Below are positions 1 to 7,363 of a stretch of 48,976 nucleotides of DNA, in pieces (the stretch's first letter is position 1; every line of letters begins with the position of its first letter). The position numbers and the translations under genes were made by a program. The notes beneath the pieces are model-generated. The model worked only from the letters and a program-made list of their open reading frames with translations. It did not search any database and was not told the DNA's origin. The DNA is from an uncultured Christensenellaceae bacterium (GTDB lineage: Bacteria; Bacillota; Clostridia; Christensenellales; Pumilibacteraceae), in contig CAJUKR010000005.1 in NCBI GenBank assembly GCA_910587025.1, forward strand, positions 1 through 48,976, read 5' to 3'.

Positions 1-4
1 ACCG

Positions 5-205
5 AAAAAATTGTACACTTATAAAAGCCTATCACGGCTCACGAATTTTGCGTACAAAAACAAAACCTACGCTCTTTCCGTAAGCTAAGGCGCGGGCGAC
101 TATACCGCCCAAAACCTTCTGCCGTCTGTGGACGAACTCTTTACGCCCACCGCAGAACTCCTACCCCGAAGGGTACAATACCACTCATTACATTATCGCG
201 GTACA
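5..205 (-). ncRNA. Candidate structured non-coding RNA or 5' leader (family not assigned)
   Basis: Read on the minus strand, a good promoter (-35 TTGCAA at 235-240, 17-bp spacer, -10 TATAAT at 212-217) should start a transcript near 205. The transcript folds into successive helices: 162-166 with 171-175 closed by a cUUCGg tetraloop; 117-122 with 152-157, enclosing 128-134 with 144-150 (one G-U); 94-98 with 106-110; 66-71 with 79-84 (one G-U); and a last hairpin 52-57 with 11-16 containing 36-39 with 26-29. The last hairpin is followed by six U (10-5). No convincing ORF is present. The segment 173-179 could also pair with 10-16, competing with the last hairpin. It may be a free RNA of about 200 nt, or an attenuator leader of a gene left of the window. 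I do not recognise SRP RNA, RNase P RNA, tmRNA or a T-box in it. Confidence 0.6.
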
Positions 206-211
206 GTATGT

Positions 212-240
212 ATTATATCATAGATTACATATCGTTGCAA
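212..240 (-). promoter_or_regulatory. Promoter of the candidate RNA
   Basis: On the minus strand TTGCAA (235-240) and TATAAT (212-217) are separated by exactly 17 bp, close to sigma-A consensus. It points away from the ATPase operon and into the structured segment 1-205. Confidence 0.65.
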
Positions 241-303
241 TACACTCACTGCCCATAAACGTGACGTGAACAGACTTTTTATAGGAAATTTTGTCGAATA
301 ATA

Positions 304-344
304 AAAATGAAAACTTTTTTATATGCGCAAAAACTTTTCATTTT
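304..344. repeat. Perfect 10-bp inverted repeat upstream of the ATPase operon
   Basis: AAAATGAAAA (304-313) and TTTTCATTTT (335-344) are perfect inverted copies separated by 21 nt. They end 4 bp before the -35 box of the operon. This could be an operator, a weak hairpin, or part of the boundary of the acquired segment. It is AT-rich, so chance is possible. Confidence 0.45.
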
Positions 345-348
345 AATA

Positions 349-377
349 TTGACATTAACAGATAATTCGATTATAAT
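349..377 (+). promoter_or_regulatory. Promoter of the ATPase/AlbA_2/recombinase operon
   Basis: TTGACA (349-354), a 17-bp spacer and TATAAT (372-377) match sigma-A consensus perfectly. The start codon follows at 395 behind AAGAGG (382-387). Confidence 0.8.
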
Positions 378-394
378 TACTAAGAGGTAATTTT

Positions 395-1609
395 ATGAAG
401 TTGATTGAAAGAAACGAATATGTTGCTTGGTTAAAAAGTTACAAAGATAAACCACTGATAAAAGTTGTAACGGGGCTTAGGCGTGTCGGCAAATCTACTA
501 TTTTCGATTTGTATATTCAAGAACTTAAAAAAGAAGGCGTATGCGACGAACAAATATTGAAAATCAATTTTGAGGATCTTGATAACGAACCTCTCCGCGA
601 CAAGCGTGAGTTATACTCGCACATTATAGCATCTGCAAAAGATGGTAAAACTCTCTATGTCTTTCTTGATGAAATTCAGCGAGTTGACGGGTTCGAGGAA
701 GTTGTCGACAGCTTATTTATAAAAGAAAATATAGACGTCTATATTACGGGATCTAACGCAAAGTTTTTATCTTCCGAGATAGCCACATTGCTGACAGGGC
801 GCTATGTGGAAATCAATGTGCTTCCTCTCTCTTTTAAGGAATATTATGACCATTTCAAAGACAACGGAAAAAGCAAGCGAGACCTTTTTACCGATTACAT
901 TACCTATGGCGCTCTTCCCGGAATCTTTATGTTTGATACGGGTACGGCACAACAGCGAGAGTATATCGAAAGCGTTTATAAAACCATTCTCGAAAAAGAT
1001 GTGTTAAAACGCAATTCGGCGGCAAGCAAACAACTTGTAGAAAATATTTTGAGCTATCTCGTCTACAATATCGGATGCTTGACCACGACTAAACGCATTA
1101 CCGATACGCTCAATTCCAACGGAACAAAAGTATCCTACAATACTGTTGACAGCTATTTTGAAACTCTGCAAGATTGCTTCTTCGTCTATAAAGCGGACAG
1201 ATACGATGTTGTTGGGAAAGAATACTTAAAGCTCATTAACAAGTATTACATCACGGATTTCGGCTTTAAGTATTACATCTTAAACAATAAAACAATTGAG
1301 CTGCCCCAGATTTTAGAGAACCTTATTTTCTTAGAGTTGAAGCGCAGACGGTTCAAAGTTGCAACAGGCAAAGTCGCCGAAAAAGAAGTTGACTTCATAA
1401 TCAAAGATAATTCCGATAGAGTGCAATATATACAAGTTGCAGTTACGGTTATGGATGAAGATAAATTAACGCAAGAGCTTCGTCCGTTCTATGAAATACA
1501 GGACAACTACCCTAAATACATTATTACACTTGACGACTATTTTGTAAAAGACCACGACGGCGTTATAACAATTAACGCTCTTGATTTCCTCTTAGGACAG
1601 CAGATATAA
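395..1609 (+). CDS. AAA_14/DUF4143-family ATPase
   Basis: 404 aa, full length for the AAA_14 plus DUF4143 family. The P-loop GLRRVGKST is at residues 27-35 and a Walker B strand (YVFLDE) at 88-93, followed by ITGSNAKFLSSE, the typical sensor region. The C-terminal half carries DUF4143, which resembles a PD-(D/E)XK nuclease fold; a VDFII segment lies near residue 335. Members are widespread, highly mobile cytoplasmic ATPases whose cellular role is largely unproven. It is the first gene of a three-gene operon, 29 nt before the AlbA_2 gene, and its AT-rich codon use differs from genes after 5 kb. Family assignment is firm; a role in defence or element maintenance is only inference from the recombinase two genes downstream. 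Confidence 0.88.
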   Translation: MKLIERNEYVAWLKSYKDKPLIKVVTGLRRVGKSTIFDLYIQELKKEGVCDEQILKINFEDLDNEPLRDKRELYSHIIASAKDGKTLYVFLDEIQRVDGFEEVVDSLFIKENIDVYITGSNAKFLSSEIATLLTGRYVEINVLPLSFKEYYDHFKDNGKSKRDLFTDYITYGALPGIFMFDTGTAQQREYIESVYKTILEKDVLKRNSAASKQLVENILSYLVYNIGCLTTTKRITDTLNSNGTKVSYNTVDSYFETLQDCFFVYKADRYDVVGKEYLKLINKYYITDFGFKYYILNNKTIELPQILENLIFLELKRRRFKVATGKVAEKEVDFIIKDNSDRVQYIQVAVTVMDEDKLTQELRPFYEIQDNYPKYIITLDDYFVKDHDGVITINALDFLLGQQI

Positions 1610-1638
1610 TATATTAAAAATTTTAAAGGATATTAAAT

Positions 1639-2958
1639 ATGGCAAATCCACTTTCGGAAGATATTTTATCATCAATATTCAAAACAAGTGCCAAACACCC
1701 TGATAGACTTATAAAACGTGAAGATACAAATCATGAATTTAAAGAATCGTATAATCATGCTAATATGGCTATGTATTTTAAGACAATTGCTGCATTTGCC
1801 AATAACGAGGGTGGTTATTTAATTTTTGGAGTAAAAGATACTCCTCACAAATTGCTCGGACTAAAAGATAAAGCCTTAGAACAATTTGAAAATCTTAATG
1901 TCGAAATTTTTACAAAAAACCTAAATGAATACTTTTCGCAAACGATAAGATGGGTCTCGACTTTGTTTGAGTTTAGAGATTTAACATTTGGCATCATTTA
2001 CGTTTATCCGCTTGTAGTAAAACCAGCAATATGCAAAAAAAGCTACGATTGTACAGAGAAAAAATATTCTTTGAAAGATGCGGATATTTATTTTCGTTAT
2101 GCGGGTAGATCGGAAAGAATAAAATCAGCTGACTTGGAAAGGATAATTGATGAGAGACGCCGGAACGAGGAAAAACTTTGGCTTAGTTTTATAGAAAAGG
2201 CTTCTAAAATCGGAATACAAAATGCAAGTCTAATAGATATGTCTAATGGTGTTATTTCTGAAAAAGGTGGGACTATTTTTATTGATAAAAAGCTTTTAAA
2301 TCAAATGAAATTCATCAAAGAAGGTGAATTCAACGAAAAGCAAGGCGCACCTACATTAAGACTGATAGGAGATGTGCAACAAATTGAAACGGGGAAACTG
2401 TTAATATCTCCACCTAAAAGAATAGTCAAAGCAATTGAACAAACAGATATAATTGAATCTTTTTTAAAACAAGAAACTGTAGATGAACCATTAAATTATA
2501 TATCTCATATTTGTTCTTGCTTTTCTGGCTATTTACCTGTTTATTATTACATTAGTCTTTCTAATTCTACAATCAATGAAGCTATTCTTTTAGTAGAATC
2601 AAATTTATCGCGATATCAAGGCAAACAAACACTTTTGAAACGGTTAAACGGTAAATTTTGCTCACAAAGGGTAATGAAAAAAGTTGAAACCGAATTAAGC
2701 AAACAAAAAGAACACTATATTACACTATGGGAAGAAGAGAATATAAATCCAAGCGATTCTGAAGTAAAAGCCTGTGTAGCAGCTATCACCTACTTAAATG
2801 TGGATATAATAGAAGCTCATACAACTTACATTCTTTCAAAACTACATGGTTTATACATGAAATATTATGCAAATGCAAAAAGTGATTTAGCTCAAGAATT
2901 CAGAAATGCTATTGTTTATTTAGATGAAACATTATACCGATTAAAAATAAATCAATAA
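1639..2958 (+). CDS. AlbA_2 (Schlafen-type) domain protein
   Basis: 439 aa. The N-terminal domain (about residues 25-155) has the AlbA_2 hallmarks: HEFKES at 32-37 and a NNEGGYLIFGVKD block near 54-66. In the Schlafen family this fold forms a nucleic-acid-binding core and sometimes a nuclease; the acidic residue and lysine of EFK are the conserved pair. The remaining roughly 280 residues match nothing I recognise; they are rich in Lys, Glu and Asn and probably helical. The start has a good AAAGGA ribosome-binding site. It lies between the ATPase (29 nt) and the recombinase (14 nt) in one operon. Codon use is the most AT-rich in the window, pointing to horizontal transfer. AlbA_2 proteins are often transcription regulators or parts of phage-defence modules; which applies here cannot be told. 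Confidence 0.75.
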   Translation: MANPLSEDILSSIFKTSAKHPDRLIKREDTNHEFKESYNHANMAMYFKTIAAFANNEGGYLIFGVKDTPHKLLGLKDKALEQFENLNVEIFTKNLNEYFSQTIRWVSTLFEFRDLTFGIIYVYPLVVKPAICKKSYDCTEKKYSLKDADIYFRYAGRSERIKSADLERIIDERRRNEEKLWLSFIEKASKIGIQNASLIDMSNGVISEKGGTIFIDKKLLNQMKFIKEGEFNEKQGAPTLRLIGDVQQIETGKLLISPPKRIVKAIEQTDIIESFLKQETVDEPLNYISHICSCFSGYLPVYYYISLSNSTINEAILLVESNLSRYQGKQTLLKRLNGKFCSQRVMKKVETELSKQKEHYITLWEEENINPSDSEVKACVAAITYLNVDIIEAHTTYILSKLHGLYMKYYANAKSDLAQEFRNAIVYLDETLYRLKINQ

Positions 2959-2972
2959 CTTGGAGATAACCT

Positions 2973-4457
2973 ATGAAAGCCGTTATATACGCCCGATTCA
3001 GTTCGGAAAAACAAAATGAAGCAAGTATCGAAGGTCAGCTCCGCGAGTGTATGCAATACGCCGAGTTCAACAAAATTCAGGTTGTTGGCAACTACATAGA
3101 CAGAGCGCAGTCAGCTAAGACAGACCACCGTCCCGAATTTCAGCACATGATTAAAGACAGCTATAAGCACAGCTTCGATTGCATTATCGTGTGGAAGTTA
3201 GACCGCTTTGCTCGTAACCGTTACGACAGCGCATATTACAAAAATGTACTTAAAAAGAATGGCGTAAGAGTTATCTCCGCAAAGGAAACTATTTCGCAGG
3301 GAGCAGAAGGAATTTTGCTTGAATCCCTCCTTGAAGGCTATGCGGAATTCTATTCGGCAGAGCTTTCCGAAAAAGTTAAACGCGGTATGACGGAAAACGC
3401 ACTCAAAGCAAAGGCGAACGGCGTTCGCGCTCCGTTTGGTTACTATGTGGACGAACAAGACCATTATCAAATAGAAGACGCAACCGCCCCCATCGTTAAA
3501 GAGATTTACTCCCTTTATCTCGGCGGCAAAAGGGTAAATGACATCGCTAAACTGCTCACTTCGCGTGGTGTTAAAAATCGCGGATACTCTATGAATTATA
3601 ACGCCGTATTCCGTATTCTCACTAATCGCAAATACATAGGCGAGTACAAGTTCGGAGACGTTATTATTCCTAATGCAATCCCCGCGCTTATTAGTGTAGA
3701 AGATTTTGACGCCGTGCAAACGAAAATGAAAGTCAATAAAAAAGCTCCCGCTATGCACAGAAGCGAAGACGACTATCTATTGACTACGCATCTATTCTGT
3801 GGCAAATGCGGCGCAATGATGACGGGCGAAATCGGCACAAGTCATACCGATAGGAAATATCGTTACTACCGTTGCAACCGTTCCAAACAACATAAGTGTG
3901 ACAAGAAAACTGTTAAGAAAGATTGGTTGGAAGAACTTGTTATTGACGAAATACTTTCTCTCATATCTGACGACGAGATTGTAAAGGAACTTGCCGAAAG
4001 ACTGTACGAAATGCAAGAAAATGACAGTACGGCTATCAATTCCATACAAGCGCAACTTGCCGAAGTGGAAAAGAAATTAAAGAATTTGGCAGAGGCAATC
4101 GCACAAGGAATCTTCTCGTCCACAACAAAGAAAATGCTTGACGAACTTGAAGAACAAAAGAGCAACCTTGAATTGGAACTTTACCAAGCGCAAATAAAAA
4201 ATCCCGTGCTGACACAGGAACAAATTGAATTCGGATTATGTAATTTACGAAAGATAGACATATCCACACAAGAAGGCAAGCAAAGGCTTATAGATACCTT
4301 CGTAAACAGCATTTATCTCTATGACGACCATTTTGTAATCACTTTTAACTACAAAGGACAATCAAAAACGGTAACTTTTGAACAACTAAATAGTTCGCCT
4401 TTAACATCAACGGGGTCACCAAAAAATAAGTCCGCATTTTTGTGGGCTTATTTTTAA
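2973..4457 (+). CDS. Large serine recombinase (site-specific integrase/resolvase family)
   Basis: 494 aa. The N-terminal resolvase domain (about 1-145) shows YARFSSEKQ with nucleophile Ser10 and the IVWKLDRFAR motif. A Recombinase domain follows (about 155-260, with GKRVNDIAKLL), then a zinc ribbon with CGKCG near residue 273 and a paired Cys cluster near 305-315, and a coiled coil (about 355-415). These are the parts of the large serine recombinases that integrate phages and conjugative or mobilisable elements. It is the last gene of the AT-rich operon, 14 nt after the AlbA_2 gene, behind a GGAG-type ribosome-binding site. The last roughly 15 residues are encoded by a terminator hairpin, so the natural C-terminus may have been altered. 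No excisionase or conjugation genes accompany it. Confidence 0.93.
   Translation: MKAVIYARFSSEKQNEASIEGQLRECMQYAEFNKIQVVGNYIDRAQSAKTDHRPEFQHMIKDSYKHSFDCIIVWKLDRFARNRYDSAYYKNVLKKNGVRVISAKETISQGAEGILLESLLEGYAEFYSAELSEKVKRGMTENALKAKANGVRAPFGYYVDEQDHYQIEDATAPIVKEIYSLYLGGKRVNDIAKLLTSRGVKNRGYSMNYNAVFRILTNRKYIGEYKFGDVIIPNAIPALISVEDFDAVQTKMKVNKKAPAMHRSEDDYLLTTHLFCGKCGAMMTGEIGTSHTDRKYRYYRCNRSKQHKCDKKTVKKDWLEELVIDEILSLISDDEIVKELAERLYEMQENDSTAINSIQAQLAEVEKKLKNLAEAIAQGIFSSTTKKMLDELEEQKSNLELELYQAQIKNPVLTQEQIEFGLCNLRKIDISTQEGKQRLIDTFVNSIYLYDDHFVITFNYKGQSKTVTFEQLNSSPLTSTGSPKNKSAFLWAYF
4423..4455 (+). terminator. Intrinsic terminator overlapping the recombinase 3' end
   Basis: A 14-bp stem (4423-4436 with 4441-4454, two G-U pairs when transcribed) with a TTTT loop ends in a T-run. 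The recombinase stop codon (4455-4457) falls right at its base, so the terminator is inside the coding sequence. Confidence 0.75.
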
Positions 4458-4508
4458 TTAAGTAAGAATTTTTGTAGAATTAAATAAGTGTCAATACGGT
4501 AACGTTAC

Positions 4509-4537
4509 TTGATATTTCATATTTTTTATGGTACACT
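4509..4537 (+). promoter_or_regulatory. Promoter of the SIMPL-domain gene
   Basis: TTGATA (4509-4514), a 17-bp spacer and TACACT (4532-4537). A perfect 10-bp palindrome GTAACGTTAC (4499-4508) abuts the -35 box and could be an operator. Confidence 0.5.
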
Positions 4538-4598
4538 GGTCTCTGTTGACGGACTACCGTATATTGTAAAAATAATATTGATTTCAAGGAGTTGCATT

Positions 4599-5249
4599 AT
4601 GGAAAAATCGATCACCGTAAGAGGAGTGGGCAAGGTGAGTGTTAAACCGGATACGGCAATACTTACTTTAGCGCTTTCTGCGCTCGACAAAAAATACGAC
4701 GCGGCTATGGCGCTTGCCGAGAAACAGTTGGACGCTGTGTGTGAAAGCTTCGTCAAAGCAGGATTCGGAAAAGACGAGGTAAAGACCGTCGATTTTCACG
4801 TAGTGGCGGAAAAAAAGAATGTCCCCGATATGAAAGGCAACTATTCCACGGTGTTTGTTGGATACAGGTGCTCGCACACATTAAAACTCACATTCGACCT
4901 CAACGCCGAAAAATTGGGCAAAGCGATCGCCGCGGCGACCGCGTGTACGGCAAGTCCCGAACTGAGCGTTGCGTTTACCGTCAAAGATAAATCGTCTGTG
5001 TCGGCGGAAGTTCTCGAAGCGGCGGCAAAATCCGCTCGCGAAAAAGCGTCGGTGCTTACGGCTGCGAGCGGTGTCAGACTGGGCGAGCTTGTCAAAATCG
5101 ACTATAATTTTGCCGAGCTTGACGTGCAGTCGCCCACGCGTTTCCTTGCGTACAATGCCGATTCCGGCGTTACTATGCGGAGCATGAATATCGAGCCTGA
5201 TGATATAAACGTATCCGACTCGGTTGCGTTCACATGGACGATCGCTTAG
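4599..5249 (+). CDS. SIMPL domain-containing protein
   Basis: 216 aa. The whole protein is a SIMPL (DUF541) domain: an opening ITVRGVGKVSVKPD strand, alternating beta strands, and a conserved C-terminal block ending in VSDSVAFTW. The family includes E. coli YggE and is linked loosely to oxidative stress; its biochemical role is unknown. Unlike YggE there is no signal peptide, so this copy is expected in the cytoplasm. The start at 4599 is preferred over a longer reading from 4509 because AAGGAG (4586-4591) stands 7 nt before it and the domain begins at once. It is monocistronic, between the recombinase terminator and a decayed gene. GC content returns here to the window norm, so the acquired segment ends upstream of it. 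Confidence 0.88.
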   Translation: MEKSITVRGVGKVSVKPDTAILTLALSALDKKYDAAMALAEKQLDAVCESFVKAGFGKDEVKTVDFHVVAEKKNVPDMKGNYSTVFVGYRCSHTLKLTFDLNAEKLGKAIAAATACTASPELSVAFTVKDKSSVSAEVLEAAAKSAREKASVLTAASGVRLGELVKIDYNFAELDVQSPTRFLAYNADSGVTMRSMNIEPDDINVSDSVAFTWTIA

Positions 5250-5292
5250 GCAGTGCGTATAAAATAGGCTCTCAATTTGAGATTAACACGAT

Positions 5293-5756
5293 ATGGAGCG
5301 TGAATCGATGTCGACGCGGGAAACTAATATAGCTTTTCAAGAGGCGTATAAGCAACTTGATAGAATTTGTAAAGATATGTATCGTGGCGCGGAAGGAGTT
5401 TCGGCTATATAAAAGATATGGAAGAAACACCTTTGAATTTACGGAAAAATGTTTATGGGTGGGACGTTTTTTACAGATAGCTTAAACGCAAACGTTGGAT
5501 GAGAAATCAATTGGCGCATGATGTTGATATCGATACGTATTTTTGTACTTTTAACGACATTGATTGGGTCGAACGATTTCATGAAAAAATATTAAAATGC
5601 GAAGATCCTATTGCTTTGGCATATAAAGGACATAAAGCGAAAATCAAAACAAAAGAAATTACGGGAAGCAATGCCGAACGTAATTCGACGGCACAAAAAC
5701 GTCGTCCGTCTTTATGGAGCAGGTTTGTATCGAAAATCAAAAACTTATTCGGATAA
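5293..5756 (+). pseudogene. Decayed DUF6548-like gene (frameshift plus stop)
   Basis: Frame 1 from ATG 5293 (or 5308) encodes an N-terminal helix containing EAYKQLDRICKDMY and stops at a TAA near 5408. Reading continues in another frame from about 5409 with IKDMEETPLNL, meets an in-frame TAG just before 5490, and goes on through RNQLAHDVDIDTYF to 5756. Spliced, the pieces resemble DUF6548-type proteins of Clostridia, which have a conserved R-N-x-L-x-H motif; the family name is from memory. One lost base near 5408 and one nonsense change would explain the damage. The 85-aa ORF from 5499 is the remnant C-terminal part. The Lys/Arg-rich tail ends in WSRFVSKIKNLFG. Two independent lesions argue against programmed frameshifting. 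Confidence 0.65.
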
Positions 5757-5763
5757 CTTTATA

Positions 5764-5799
5764 AAGAAACGGTCACGCCGATCGACGTGACCGTTTCTT
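5764..5799. terminator. Bidirectional intrinsic terminator
   Basis: A perfect 14-bp stem, AAGAAACGGTCACG (5764-5777) with 5786-5799 and an 8-nt loop, sits between the plus-strand pseudogene and the convergent gene ending at 5803. The flanking A and T tracts serve both strands. Confidence 0.85.
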
Positions 5800-5802
5800 G
5801 AT

Positions 5803-6420
5803 TTACACCATTTCGTATTTACCGGAATTGTTTTTAAGCAGAGTGACGTATTCGCATTTCGACGAAAGCAGATATGCGTGCAAACCGTCGAATACTTTTT
5901 TGCCGATGTTCTCTTCCGAAAAGATATAGAAATCGCTGTCCGAGTCGCGGGGGAAGTCTACCGAAAGCATGTTTTCTTTTTCCGCTACGGAAAGCGATGC
6001 GCGAGGGCATGAGAACGATTCCGCCGTTTCGGAATATGTCACGGTTACGTTGTCGCCGAACGAGAATGTTATATTTCCGTTTCCTATGCGTACGAACATT
6101 TTATCGAGCGCTTCGCCCGCGGCTTTAAGCATACGTTTTTTCGATATATGCGCGAGAATATAATCGCTTGATACATTGCTGCCGACGACTACCGCCGCCA
6201 CGAGTACGACTACGTTCGCGATCACGAGCAGTGTGTCTGGTTTTTCGTTTACGATATTTATGACGAGCAAAACGACGGCGACAACCGCGAGAATGCCCGC
6301 GGCGGCGAGCTTGATAATCGTTTTGTCCTTTTTCGGTCGCATGCTTTCGGCGGCTGCAAGCCATATCTCGTTGTTGAGCCGCGCCTGTTCTTCACGGTTC
6401 GGCGTTATTTCGATATTCAT
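5803..6420 (-). CDS. Hypothetical membrane protein with two N-terminal helices
   Basis: 205 aa. A basic stretch RPKKDK (about 28-33) precedes two hydrophobic helices (about 38-58 and 65-85), followed by a soluble domain of about 115 residues containing NITFSFGDNVTVTYSE and DFYIFSEENIGKKVFD. Two membrane helices followed by a beta-rich domain recalls YcxB-like proteins, but the similarity is too loose to assign. The start has AAGGAGATATT directly upstream. It is followed by the terminator at 5764-5799 and lies downstream of the small minus-strand gene at 6472-6675. The function is unknown. Confidence 0.75.
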   Translation of the reverse strand: MNIEITPNREEQARLNNEIWLAAAESMRPKKDKTIIKLAAAGILAVVAVVLLVINIVNEKPDTLLVIANVVVLVAAVVVGSNVSSDYILAHISKKRMLKAAGEALDKMFVRIGNGNITFSFGDNVTVTYSETAESFSCPRASLSVAEKENMLSVDFPRDSDSDFYIFSEENIGKKVFDGLHAYLLSSKCEYVTLLKNNSGKYEMV

Positions 6421-6471
6421 AATATCTCCTTAGATCTCGGTATATGCTATGCGTAAAAGCGTTATGCCGTG

Positions 6472-6675
6472 TCACCAGTCCAGTTTGGACAGTTTATTCG
6501 AGTTGTTGACTTTTATGTCGTCGTACTTTGCAAAATATTTTTCTTTGAAAGACTCGGGCAGATCGGCTATGCCTTCGGCTGCTATAAGTTCCGCAAGTTC
6601 GTCGGGCGTAAAGTCGGACAGAGAGATCTCACCGTCATAGCTATCGAAAAGTCTCATAATATCTCTTTCGGTCAT
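6472..6675 (-). CDS. Small acidic protein of unknown function
   Basis: 67 aa from ATG 6675, or 61 aa from the internal ATG at 6657. The protein is acidic and helical with no membrane segment; a DFTPDELAELIAAEGI stretch and a DLPESFKEKYFAKYDD stretch stand out. I do not recognise the family. Two starts compete. ATG 6675 lies 6 nt after a TATACT -10 box, which fits the leaderless arrangement seen at hisH, birA and lysA. ATG 6657 has AAAGAGATATT in front, much like the ribosome-binding site of the next gene. Start choice is about even with slight preference for 6675. It is divergent from hisH. Confidence 0.6.
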   Translation of the reverse strand: MTERDIMRLFDSYDGEISLSDFTPDELAELIAAEGIADLPESFKEKYFAKYDDIKVNNSNKLSKLDW

Positions 6676-6681
6676 ACGGAC

Positions 6682-6710
6682 AGTATACCACAACAAAAAG
6701 CGCGGCGCAA
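6682..6710 (-). promoter_or_regulatory. Promoter of the small acidic protein gene
   Basis: On the minus strand TTGCGC (6705-6710), a 17-bp spacer and TATACT (6682-6687), with ATG 6675 only 6 nt further. Its -35 box lies 4 bp from the divergent hisH -35 box. Confidence 0.5.
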
Positions 6711-6714
6711 TCAA

Positions 6715-6744
6715 TTGACTTTGGTTTTGCGATTATTATATAAT
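6715..6744 (+). promoter_or_regulatory. hisH promoter (leaderless arrangement)
   Basis: TTGACT (6715-6720), an 18-bp spacer and TATAAT (6739-6744). The hisH ATG follows after only 7 nt, so the transcript should begin at or next to the start codon. No Shine-Dalgarno sequence is present. Confidence 0.7.
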
Positions 6745-6751
6745 AAAGCGT

Positions 6752-7354
6752 ATGATTACGATAGTCGATTACGGGGCGGGGAATTTGAGCAGCGTTGTGA
6801 ATGCCGTTCGGTTTCTCGGGGAAACTCCGCATGTTACGGCGGACGCCGACGAGATCGCCGCGGCGGACAGAATAATTCTGCCCGGTGTCGGAGCGTTCGG
6901 CGAGTGCATGAAGCGACTTCGCTCCGACGGTGTAGCGGATGCCCTCACGGTTTCGGCGAGTAAAGGGACGCCGCTTTTCGGCATATGTCTTGGACTTCAA
7001 CTGTTGTTCGATTATTCGACCGAGTTCGGGCATAACGACGGACTGGGTTTGATCGGCGGCGGCGTGGAAAAACTGACGACTGCGGGGCTGAAACTTCCGC
7101 ATATAGCGTGGACGAGTATCGACGTCCGACCCGAAAGCAGATTGCTTGACGGCGTGGCGAGCGGCGAATATTTTTATTTCGTGCACAGTTATCGCGCAAA
7201 AGCCGCCGATCCGCGTGACGAAGCGGCGACCGCCGAATACGGCGAACCGTTTACCGCCGCGGTAGAACGCGATAATATTTTCGCGACGCAGTTCCATCCC
7301 GAAAAAAGCGGGGCGGCGGGACTGAAAATTTTAAGTAATTTTTTGAAGATCTAA
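6752..7354 (+). CDS. hisH: Imidazole glycerol phosphate synthase, glutaminase subunit
   Basis: 200 aa, normal HisH length. It is a class I glutamine amidotransferase: nucleophile Cys79 in FGICLGLQ, and His182 and Glu184 in QFHPEKSG complete the triad. It releases ammonia from glutamine and channels it to HisF, which closes the imidazole ring of histidine biosynthesis. The first residues MITIVDYGAGNL are typical of the true N-terminus, and ATG 6752 is placed only 7 nt after a TATAAT box, so translation is probably leaderless. hisF follows after 9 nt. No other histidine gene is in the window, so the pathway must be split or the pair works apart from the operon. Confidence 0.97.
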   Translation: MITIVDYGAGNLSSVVNAVRFLGETPHVTADADEIAAADRIILPGVGAFGECMKRLRSDGVADALTVSASKGTPLFGICLGLQLLFDYSTEFGHNDGLGLIGGGVEKLTTAGLKLPHIAWTSIDVRPESRLLDGVASGEYFYFVHSYRAKAADPRDEAATAEYGEPFTAAVERDNIFATQFHPEKSGAAGLKILSNFLKI

Positions 7355-7363
7355 CGGAGTTGT

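Noticed and set aside
13..4537. GTACACT at 13-19 and 4531-4537 as direct repeats (attL/attR) of the recombinase element
   Set aside because: A 7-nt match over this distance is expected by chance, and it would place the unrelated RNA inside the element.
5293..5756. Programmed frameshift in the DUF6548-like gene
   Set aside because: There is no slippery heptamer with a downstream structure, and a second, separate stop codon breaks the frame.
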